From: Liolophura sinensis | Taxonomy: Eukaryota > Mollusca > Polyplacophora > Chitonida > Chitonidae | DNA length: 64,000 nucleotides | Assembly: GCF_032854445.1 (NCBI RefSeq) | Contig: NC_088298.1 | Coordinates: forward strand, 19,179,976 to 19,243,975 | Reading direction: 5' to 3' | Shown: positions 12,301-24,300 of the stretch, piece by piece | How the letters are laid out: every line of letters begins with the position of its first letter | Numbering within the stretch: the first letter of the stretch is position 1 | The notes under the pieces: model-generated | Told to the model about the DNA's origin: nothing | Database searches by the model: none | Seen by the model: the letters and a program-made list of their open reading frames with translations, nothing else | Made by a program: the position numbers and the translations under genes

Positions 12301-15300
12301 CTTGAACTTGAACTCACAGCGACCGCATTGGTGAGAGGCTTCTGGATCATTCCGCCGTGCTAGCGTGCTAACCCCCTCGGACATGAGGGCTCTCGAGTAT
12401 GTCGTTAAACTCATGCCAAATAAAGACATAGTTATCCTGCTGTTTCAACACTTTTACTGGCACAGTCATAATTTACTAGGCGTTTGTAGATTCTGAAGCT
12501 ATGTGTTGTCAGTTCTTTTAATCTCTTGTCTTTAATAAGCTAATTAGTTGATATGTCTTGTGTTGTCAATTCATTTTAATCACGTCCATGTAATTTCAGC
12601 GGTGTATAGTAAACTAACAGAATAAGTTTATGCAACTAATCTCAAACAAAATTGCTTATGTCAAAATGTTATTTTACTAATCCTGCCTGCAGAAATATTT
12701 GTCAGCTTCACTGTTGGTCTGAATGACATGGAGGTTTACGAAAACTCTCCCTTCACGCTGGAAGTTCAGTTGTCCATTCCCAATGCTGATGTCACCTGGC
12801 TTTTGGACGAAATCGAACTTCAGCCGAGCGAGAAATACGAGTTTGTTGTCAAGGACACGCAGCGCCGGCTGGTGGTGAAAGACGTAACCCTTGACGACGA
12901 GGGAGAGTACACTTGTGTGGTTGGCAAGAACAAAACAACCTCCTATGTTATTGTCCATGGTAACTAAACTAACCTGCTTAACATTTTTATGTCACCAAAA
13001 TATGGCTACTTATATGTGCTTTCTATTAACTTCGCCTTTTCTTGTCATATTGCTGCTGTTAATTGGATGTGTAATTGGAAATGGACATTCACATTTTTAA
13101 AAAAAAGTCGGACCATTGAACTGGGTATAAAGAGTCTACATTATCATAGAATCTAAAGATACGTTTCCGATAAACATACTCAAGACATCTTCCAGTTATC
13201 ATAACTTCACATCAATAAAGGATGACTTAAAACATCGCTGAGATATGAAACTTATGATTACATTGTAAATGTATTGTGTTTATAATTCATTATAATGAAG
13301 TCTGACTGATAAATATATGGTGGTGTGACAATAAATCTGACTATGATAAACATATTGTTGTGTGACAATAAGTCTGACTATGATAAACATATTTTTGTGT
13401 GACAATAAGTCTGACTGATAAACATATTGTTGTGTGACAATAAATCTGACTGATAAACATATTGTTGTGTGACAATAAATCTGACTATGATAAACATATT
13501 GTTGTGTGACAATAAGTCTGACTGATAAACATATTGTTGTGTGACAATAAATCTGACTATGATAAACATATTGTTGTGTGACAATAAGTCTGACTGATAA
13601 ATATATGGTGGTGTGACAATAAATCTGACTGATAAACATATTGTTGTGTGACAATAAATCTGACTATGACAAACATGTTGTTGTGTGACAATAAATCTGA
13701 CTGATAAACATATTGTTGTGTGACAATAAATCTGACTGATAAACATATTGTTGTGTGACAATAAATCTGACTATGATAAACATATTGTTGTGTGACAATA
13801 TATCTGACAAATAGGATAAATATATTGTTGTGTGACAATTAATCTCACATATCATAGCTGATATTATGTCGATGGAAAAATACACATGAATATGATTTCG
13901 TTGTAGAAGAACCAGTGGAATTCACCGTACCTTTGAAAGACACCGGTGCCAAAGAAGGAGAGTCTGTCTCTCTAGAATGTACACTCAGTCGACCCAACAT
14001 GCCGGCAAAATGGCTGAAGGACGGAGAAGAAATTTCACCCGAAGATGGGTACGAAATCGTGGTTGACGGAAAACAACACAAACTAGTGATCCCTGATGTG
14101 ACGCCAGATCATGAGGCCGAATACACCATTACTGTAGGCGACAAGAGCTCTTCTGCCAATCTCAGGGTTGAAGGTAAAAACGTGGTCCTGGTCATTTTAT
14201 CGTTGGAAAACAGTTAAAAGATGTGATAATTGATGCTAACAGAAATATTTCAGAGGGAAACGGCGTCATGCATTTTGATAATCTGAAATGTTAAGTAATT
14301 CTTATTTTCAGGAGATAAGTAGGCCTAAGCATTGTATCTGCATTTTATGCCAGTATTCCAGTGAAACAGTAGCTGAGACAGTTGTGACAATCAGGTGTTG
14401 TACCTTCATGCTGTAGTTAAAGCTAACCATTCTTCTGCCTCAGTATCTTGCTCATTCAAGCAAGCCTTGTCCGTAAGACGATGCATGTTGTTTTATTTAT
14501 GTGGTTGTCAGTTTTATTTGGTATATTTTTGTATTTTTGAAAATTATTCTGTGTTGTCGTTGTGTGTATTTGTGTTGCTAACAAATGTGCTTTGCTAACA
14601 CCGGCTTGCAGAAATATTTGTCAGCTTTACTGTCGGCTTGGACAACATGGAGGTTTACGAAAACTCTCCCTTCACGCTGGAAGTTCAGTTGTCCTTACCC
14701 AATGCTGATGTCACCTGGCTTTTGGACGAAATCGAACTTCAGCCGAGCGAGAAATACGAGTTTATTGTCAAGGACACGCAGCGCCAGCTGGTGGTGAAAG
14801 ACGTAACCCTTGACGACGAGGGAGAGTACTCTTGTGTGGTTGGCAAGAACAAAACAACCTCCTATGTTATTGTCCATGGTAACTAAACTAACCTGCTTAA
14901 CATTTTTATGTCACCAAAATATGGCTACTTATATGTGCTTTCTATTAACTTCGCCTTTTCTTGTCATATTGCTGCTGTTAATTGGATGTGTAATTGGAAA
15001 TGGACATTCACATTTTTAAAAAAAAGTCGGACCATTGAACTGGGTATAAAGAGTCTACATTATCATAGAAGCTAAAGATACGTTTCTGATAAACATACTC
15101 AAGACATCTTCCAGTTATCATAACTTCACATCAGTAAAGGATGACTTAAAACATCGCTGAGATATGAACTTATGATCACATTATAAATGTATTGTGTGAC
15201 AATAAATCTGACTACGACAAACATATTGCTGTGTGACAATAAATCTGACTATGATAAACATATTGTTGTGTGACAATAAGTCTGACTATGATAAACATAT

Positions 15301-18300
15301 TTTTGTGTGACAATAAGTCTGACTGATAAACATATTGTTGTGTGACAATAAATCTGACTATGACAAACATATTGTTGTGTGACAATAAATCTGACTATGA
15401 TAAACATATTGTTGTGTGACAATAAATCGGACTGACAAACATATTGTTGTGTGACAATAAATCTGACTATGATAAACGTATTGTTGTGTGACAATAAATC
15501 GGACTGACAAACATATTGTTGTGTGACAATAAATCTGACTATGATAAACGTATTGTTGTGTGACAATAAATCTGACTATGATAAACGTATTGTTGTGTGA
15601 CAATAAATCTGACTATGACAAACATATTGTTGTGTGACAATAAATCTGACTATGATAAACGTATTGTTGTGTGACAATAAATCTGACAATGACAAACGTA
15701 TTGTTGTGTGACAATAAATCTGACATATAGGATAAATATACTGTTGTGTGACAATTAATCTCACATATCATAGCTGATATTATGTCGATGAAAAAATACA
15801 CATGAATATGATTTCGTTGTAGAAGAACCAGTGGAATTCACCGTACCTTTGAAAGACACCGGTGCCAAAGAAGGAGAGTCTGTCTCTCTAGAATGTACAC
15901 TCAGTCGACCCAACATGCCGGCAAAATGGCTGAAGGACGGAGAAGAAATTTCACCCGAAGATGGGTACAAAATCGTGGTTGACGGAAAACAACACAAACT
16001 AGTGATCCCTGATGTGACGCCAGATCATGAGGCCGAATACACCATTACCGTAGGCGACAAGAGCTCTTCTGCCAATCTCAGGGTTGAAGGTAAAAACGTG
16101 GTCCTGGTCATTTTATCGTTGGAAAACAGTTAAAAGATGTGATAATTGAAGCTAACAGAAATATTTCAGGGGGAAACGGCGTCATGCATTTTGATAATCT
16201 GAAATGTTAAGTAATTCTTATTTTCAGGAGATAAGTAGGCCTAAGCATTGTATCTGCATTTTATGCCAGTATTCCAGTGAAACAGTAGCTGAGACAGTTG
16301 TGACAATCAGGTGTTGTACCTTCATGCTGTAGTTAAAGCTAACCATTCTTCTGCCTCAGTATCTTGCTCATTCAAGCAAGCCTTGTCCGTAAGACGATAC
16401 ATGTTGTTTTATTTATGTGGTTGTCAGTTTTATTTGGTATATTTTTGTATTTTTGAAAATTATTCTGTGTTGTCGTTGTGTGTATTTGTGTTGCTAACAA
16501 ATGTGCTTTGCTAACACCGGCTTGCAGAAATATTTGTCAGCTTTACTGTCGGCTTGGACAATATGGAGGTTTACGAAAACTCTCCCTTCACGCTGGAAGT
16601 TCAGTTGTCCTTACCCAATGCTGATGTCACCTGGCTTTTGGACGAAATCGAACTTCAGCCGAGCGAGAAATACGAGTTTGTTGTCAAGGATACACAGCGC
16701 CAGCTGGTGGTGAAAGACGTCACCCTTGACGACGAGGGAGAATACTCTTGTGTGGTTGGCAAGAATAAAACAACCTCCTATGTTATTGTCCATGGTAACT
16801 AAACTAACCTATTTAACATTGCTCTATTACTAAACTCTGGCTACTTATATATTTGTTTTTAAATTGCTGCTCTAATCCAAATGCTGCCATACAAATTATT
16901 TCATCTGATCACATTGTTTTTGTTGTTCTTTGTAATTTACACGTCTCTTATGAAAACAGTTGTTTTCATTCTTTGATTTTCTGTTGCTGTCTTAACACAT
17001 ATGCTTCCACTTTTTTCCATTTTTCTCATCATTTATTTTTGATGTTTTTGTTGATTTAAGTTTTTGTCAAAATCAGAATGTACATTTGTGTTTCAAGCTT
17101 TTCAAGAGTATGTGTAAAACATTTGTGTTACCATGGTTACAGAAGAACCAGTTGAATTCACCGTTCCTCTGGAGGATACTTCAGCCACAGAGGGTGAATC
17201 CGTGTCCTTGGAATGTGTCATCAACCGTGACAACGTCCCATCAAAATGGCTGAAGAACGGTGAAGAGATTTCGCCCGAAGACAACTGTGACATAAAAACA
17301 GATGGCAAACGTCACATATGTGTAATCCCAGAAGCCTCTGTTGATGACGAGGGCGAATACTCCGTTGTCATTGGCGACAAATCCACTTCCGCCAAACTGA
17401 ATGTAGAAGGTAGGAATCATCATGTCTTAAAAATGAGACCAGTAATTATTTTAATTTTTTTAATTTTTTTTCATCATCGAACTCATTCAGTCACCTGATC
17501 CGTATTTTAATCTCCTCATAATTAGCATAATTCAAAATATGTCACTGTCTTTACTAGTGTTTAAAAACATTTTAGATGTAGGCCTATCCCCCCCCCCCCC
17601 CTCCCCCAGGAAAAACACTAGTTGTATTCGTAGATTTGTATTTTATATAATTTTGCATCATATAATATATCCCTATATCCCAAAATATAATACACCAGTA
17701 GTGTATATTGTAGTTAGATACGATGTGTTATGTACCTGTCGGTCCTTGTTCTGTCTTGCGAGTCTCCCATGTTGGATATCATAACACTATAGTCTTACTA
17801 TAAACATTGTTACTTTTGTAGTTTACCCTTGTTGTAGGCTTAGATCAGCGTGCCAAGTTCACTCAATCAAACAATACATGGAGGAACACATACAGGCATT
17901 TTGCCATACACATAATGAGTGCCCAAATTGGGGCAAAACGCCCCAAAAAGTCCAAATGAAGAAGTATTTCAAAATTTAGAAATGCGTTAGTAATGTGATG
18001 TAATTTAAAACTACCTCTTACTCATTGTAGTTGTTATTAAAGTTGCATATTTAGCTTAATATTGGATATCGTTACACAGCTTCGAAACTTTAGCCCAACT
18101 TAAGGCATTCGAAGGAGTACTCAAATTATAAAGTTGTATATGACCTTAATATATTCCGCAGTTTGTTATCTAAGTTGATCTTTTCGGCATATCTTTTCCC
18201 GCTCAGCTGTCACTAGACTCCAAGCTGAATTGACAGTAAGCTGCTTTTAACTTAACTAAGTTTGCCCTCAAACAGACAGGAATGAACGATAGACTATACA

Positions 18301-21300
18301 GACCTGAAATGAAGGCAGGAACGATTGCCACAGTTTACTTGCATGTAACTTACGTGAACTTCCCACCCTTACATAGAATTCGGTGACTTATTTTTTTGCA
18401 GAATTACCTCCAACACTCACAAAAGGTTTACACGATATTGAGGTGGCGGCTAAGAGTCCCTTTGAACTCTTTGTTGAGGTCTCAAAACCTCAAGCCGAAG
18501 TCACGTGGTATGTTGACGATGCCAAAATTGAACCTAACGAGAAATATGAAATTCAGACTAACGGGAAAGAGCGCCGCTTGGTGATCAATGAGGCCTTTGC
18601 TGACGATGAGGGAGAATACTCTTGCACTGTAGGAGACGACGAGACATCTTGTTACGTCGTAGTACATGGTAATCTCCCTTGCATGAGATCTCCAGTTAAA
18701 CCTTTTTCTTTTGTGAACCTCATTTTCAGATTAATACATTTTTTGCAAATCCTGTTTTTTCGTTTATTTCATTTTCTTCCGTTGCCCGTTGCCCTAGAAT
18801 GCCCTTTTCTTTTGATTTTTTTTTATTTTGTTGTTGAGTCCCTTTCTTCCAGCTTTGTAACAATTCTTTAATACCTTAGTTAAATTGCCTGAATATACCT
18901 TCTCTTCCACCTGCGTGATTTCATTTTATTATTTGCTTCATTTGACAATAATTCACATTCGGCTTGTGTTTCAGAACGATAAAGCTGTTAGTTTTTCTAT
19001 TCAACAACTTGATTGAATGTGGAAACGACACAAATTATGCGCGTTAATAATGTTCTATGGTGATATTCCGTGTAAACATCTTAGGGACTGTTAGACAACA
19101 TCCTTTCTCTTATTGACCAGTAGTGCCATTGGCTGTGACTCAGTTAAACTTGGCATTGGTAAAGCAAGTATCAAGGTCGGCCAAACATTTTTAGCATATT
19201 TTTCCTGTATTTATTGAAATTTCATCCGAAAAAATCAAAAGTGTACACTTAACAAACAGGTTGCATTTTATATATGAGTTTTATACATGATTGCCCAATG
19301 CTTTACAAATAAGGTGCCTCTATCATTGAAAAGCTTTTCACTTTTTTTATCCATAAATAAAGAGTATCCTACATTGTCACAGATTTAAAATGCCATAGTT
19401 CCTTTCTGGATAATGTAAATGATTGTGAAACATTTGGATATGACTTGGTTTCCGTTCTGGTAAAAAAAATAAGCAGGAACTAAAACCCACAGGTGTTAAT
19501 AAAAAATCTTAGATCTGCTTTAAAAATCTGTGTTCGCTTTTGTAAAATAGTTCGGTTTTCCTGGTAAGTGACACCATCAATGGACTTCTTTCGTGGAAGA
19601 AAGGCATATCTTATGGCTTAATCAAAAAGTAAGAGTTTTTAGCTAATATCAAACAAATATACCCTAAATTCTGGTCAATGTGAGTTTTGAAAAGTGCTCT
19701 TTAGGTAAGTCAACTGTTAACCGGGTAAATACCCCATTTTGGAAAGTTACATGTTTTGGGTAGTGCACATGTTATTGCTTTGGCTGTCTTTTACCTGAAG
19801 CATCATTTTAGCACTGTTTTTTTTTTACAAACATTTGGTGTTTATGTTATATTTTCCCCCAGAGTAAGCGAAAAGATCGTTCATGCTGAATGATTCAGCT
19901 ACATATATTTTTCGATCTCATTTCGAATACAGAAACTATGTGAAACCTTTTTCAAATTTTTTGAAATGATCCTTTTTCTTCCAAAGCATTGATGGATAGT
20001 TTCAAAATTACTGTATTGGTTTTACTACTCCTGCTATAAACATTTTTCAGGTTTGGTGATTTGTTGGAAGAAAGGAAATACCAAGTGCGTTGGAATAATT
20101 GTTTTTTCTAAAACAAACAAACCGGGAAAGATAATTTCATTCCATTCATTTTATTAAATGATTTAAATATATAATCATGTTTTCAGAAGCCAGTGTGAAA
20201 ATCATTAAAGGCCTGAAAAACATCTTCTGCAAAGAAGGCGACTACGCCGTGTTTGAGTGCGTCCTATCGTCTGACAATGTCCGTGTCACCTGGCTGAAGG
20301 ATGGTGTGGAGCTAACACCAGATGATGACTATGAGTTCGAATCTGAGAAGAAGCGCCACCTGTTGATCATACCGGAAGCGGCCCCCGATCACCATGGTGA
20401 ATACACGATTATCGTGGGAGAGAAGTCTTCCTCCGCTCTTCTCGATGTAGAAGGTAAGTTAGCGATCAGATCTCACATTTCCCCCCCCCCCCCCTCCATT
20501 GTTCAACAAAAAAGCAGAAATAATGAATTTAACTTTAATCAGACGGACAGCTCACAACTAACCATAAATTAATTTGTGTCAGTAAACCAGTGCAGAGTCA
20601 ACCTCTGTACTGAAGAGAAGGATCTTTTCTTGTACATTCTAGGAAAATCGGAGATAAAAGTATACATACTTTCCCAGGAATTCAGTACTTATTTACTCAA
20701 ATTTAGTAATTCATATACTTCAATTGATTTTTGTGTGTAATTTTAGTTTTTGATTGTAACTGTTCCTAACCCCTCCAACCTCTGTTCACTTTCCTTTTGT
20801 CCCAGAACTACCCGCAGATTTCTCGGTATTCCTGAGAGAAGCGACAACGCGAGAAGGCGAGCCAGTATCGTTTGAATGCGAGCTGACAAAACCTAACGTG
20901 CCAGTGACATGGCTGAAGAACAAGCGACCTTTGAAACCGAGCAAGCGTGTGAGGATGATCTCGGAAAGGTTCCGTCATCGATTAGAAATCATGGATACAA
21001 TTCCCGAGGACGAAGGCGAATACACGGTGATCCTGCCAGACAACCGCTCCACATCGGCCATGCTCTCTGTCACAGGTCAGTGTCGTTTTGTTTGACCGCC
21101 AACTTACTTGATACTCCACAAACAGGGGTACGACAAGCAGTGGTCAGTCCTAAAATGAGACCAATTAGGCTGTGACTGGTTTGGCTTTGCGTTCAGTTCT
21201 GGCAGTTTCTTTGATACCTGCCGAAGGGCGGTAGTTTTCTCCAGGCACTCCATGGTATTAGTGAAACAGTCTGGACTAAGATCTTGAACACCAGTGAAAT

Positions 21301-24300
21301 AAATAAATGAACATATTTGTGTGGAAAGTTTTGAGGTAGTCCTTAACTGAAATCAGGAAGCTTCGGATTACTTGAAATACTCTCAAATACGACATAAAAC
21401 ACTTAACGAATAAAAAATATAAATCTTACTATTTGAATCTTACTAAAGGAGTTTCTGTATAAATTAAATATCATAGTGTCTAAAATTTTTTTGTTTCATT
21501 TTGGAATTCCCTTATAACTACATAGGTATCAAATGGACCTTATTTAAGAAATAATGTCTTTGCTCTGTTTTAGAATCTCCTGCCGTGTTCACAAAGCCTC
21601 TAGAAGATACCTCTGCCGAGGAGAGTACCAAGGTAGTCTGGACCTGTGAGATGTCCAAACCCAATGTCAAGGTCACCTGGTTGAAGGACGGAGAACCAAT
21701 CACAGCGGACGCTCGTCTTCAGCCCGTGACTGACAGCTACATCCAGCAGCTGATCCTAGACGAGGTGACACTGAAGGATGCTGGGAAGTACAGCTGTGTT
21801 GCTGGTGACGTGTCAACGTCCGCCACGCTCACAGTTCAAGGTCAGTGGGGTAAAGGTCAGATTGTCATCATTGGATATAAAACATTATTGACGTGATTTT
21901 ACTTTTTATGCTGTTTCTTTAAGTGTTTTGTTTCCTCACGAAAGTTAAAATTTTATTTAAAGATGTAGACATTTCCTGTGCAGAATGCAATCTTTATATC
22001 AGTATTTCACATTACTGCCATCAGAAATGCTTCATTTTTCCTGAATTAAAACATGACTGTCTTGTTGGTAGCTAACCCTACAGTTTGTTTCGATACGAAT
22101 TAGTGAAACAGTAGTTTTAAACGCCTGCGTAGAGGTTAAGCTAAATTATCCCTTATGATGGCTTTGTGAAGTGAGGTCAAAGTTTGCTTCGGCCTTAAGA
22201 GGATTTAGAAAATTCAATTTTGAGATGACAGGAGTATTTATAGTATGATTTCTTGTTTTCTTTTGTCCTACAATTGTCTTGTTCTATTTTAGAATCACCC
22301 GCCAAGTTCACAAAGCCTCTAGAAGATACATCTGCCGAGGAGAGTACCCAGGTCGTCTTGACCTGTGAGATGTCCAAACCCAATGTCAAGGTCACCTGGT
22401 TGAAGGACGGAGAACCAATCACAGCGGACGCTCGTCTTCAGCCTGTGACTGACAGCTACATCCAGCAGCTGATCCTGGACGAGGTGACACTGAAGGATGC
22501 TGGAAAGTACAGCTGTGTTGCTGGTGACGTGTCAACGTCCGCCACGCTCACAGTTCAAGGTCAGTGGGGTAAAGGTCAGATTTTCATCACTGGATGTAAA
22601 ACATTATGTGACATGATTCCACTTTTTACTGCTGCATTTTTAAGTGTTTTGTTTCCTCACGAAAGTTAAAATTTTTATTTGAAGCGGTAAAAATTTCCTG
22701 TGCGGAATGCAATCTTTATATCAGTATTTCACATTACTGCCATCAGAAATGTTTTCATTTTTCCCAGAATTAAAACATGACTGTTTGTCTTGTACGTAGC
22801 TAACCCTACAGTTCGTTTCCGTGCGAATTATTGAAACAGTAATTTTAACGTCTGCGTAGAAATTAAGCTAGATTATCACTATATGATGGCTTTGCAAAGG
22901 GAACTCAGTCTGATTCGACCTTAAGAGGATTTAGAAAATTCAATTTTGAGATGACAGGAGTATTTATAGTATGATTTCTGTTTTGTTTTGTCCAATAATT
23001 GTCTTGTTCTATTTTAGAATCACCCGCCGAGTTCACAAAGCCTCTAGAAGATACCTCTGCCGAGGAGAGTACCCAGGTCGTCTTGACCTGTGAGATGTCC
23101 AAACCCAATGTCAAGGTCACCTGGTTGAAGGACGGAGAACCAATCACAGCGGACGCTCGTCTTCAGCCCGTGACTGACAGCTACATCCAGCAGCTGATCC
23201 TGGACGAGGTGACACTGAAGGATGCTGGAAAGTACAGCTGTGTTGCTGGTGACGTGTCAATGTCTGCCACGCTCACAGTTCAAGGTCAGTGGGGTAAAGG
23301 TCAGATTGTCATCACTGGATATAAAACATTATGTGACATGATTCCACTTTTTACTGCTGCATTTTTAAGTGTTTTGTTTCCTCACGAAAGTTGAAATTTT
23401 TATTTGAAGCGGTAAAAATTTCCTGTGTGGTATGCAATCTGTATATCAGTATTTCACATTACTGCCATCAGAAATGTTTTCATTTTTCCCAGAATTAAAA
23501 CATGACTGTTTGTCTTGTACGTAGCTAACCCTACAGTTCGTTTCCGTGCGAATTATTGAAACAGTAATTTTAACGTCTGCGTAGAAATTAAGCTAGATTA
23601 TCCCTTATGATGGCTTTGCAAAGGGAACTCAGTCTGATTCGACCTTAAGAGGATTTAGAAAATTCAATTTTGAGATGACAGGAGTATTTATAGTATGATT
23701 TCTGTTTTGTTTTGTCCAATAATTGTCTTGTTCTATTTTAGAATCACCCGCCGAGTTCACAAAGCCTCTAGAAGATACCTCTGCCAAGGAGAGTACCCAG
23801 GTCGTCTTGACCTGTGAGATGTCCAAACCCAATGTCAAGGTCACCTGGTTGAAGGACGGAGAACCAATCACAGCGGACGCTCGTCTTCAGCCCGTGACTG
23901 ACAGCTACATCCAGCAGCTGATCCTGGACGAGGTGACACTGAAGGATGCTGGGAAGTACAGCTGTGTGGCTGGTGATGTGTCAACGTCCGCTACACTCAC
24001 AGTTCAAGGTCAGTGGGGTAAAGGTCAGATTTTCATCACTGGATGTAAAACATTATGTGACATGATTCCACTTTTTACTGCTGCATTTTTAAGTGTTTTC
24101 TTTCCTCACGAAAGTTAAAATTTTTATTTGAAGCGGTAAAAATTTCCTGTGTGGAATGCAATCTGTATATCAGTATTTCACATTACTGCCATCAGAAATG
24201 TTTTCATTTTTCCCAGAATTAAAACATGACTGTTTGTCTTGTACGTAGCTAACCCTACAGTTCGTTTCCGTGCGAATTATTGAAACAGTAATTTTAACGT

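Larger units (their letters stand above)
12693..16808. repeat. 1.9-kb tandem duplication of an Ig pair
   Basis: The unit alpha exon, minisatellite intron, beta exon, intron occurs at about 12693-14611 and again at 14612-16527. A third, partial copy holds only the alpha exon (16528 to about 16808). Exon starts are offset by 1,916-1,919 bases. Introns as well as exons are nearly identical, so the event is recent. Confidence 0.95.

Noticed and set aside
13298-13850. CRISPR-like regular repeats
   Set aside because: The units are directly adjacent with no unique spacers, and the genome is eukaryotic.
13280-13885. Overlapping minus-strand ORFs of 70-127 codons with a repetitive SHNNMFI / YCHTTICLS pattern
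   Set aside because: They are translations of the 35/37-base minisatellite, whose period keeps frames open by chance. There is no known domain and no gene context.
15249-15801. The same repetitive minus-strand ORFs in the second array
   Set aside because: Same minisatellite artefact as at 13280-13885.
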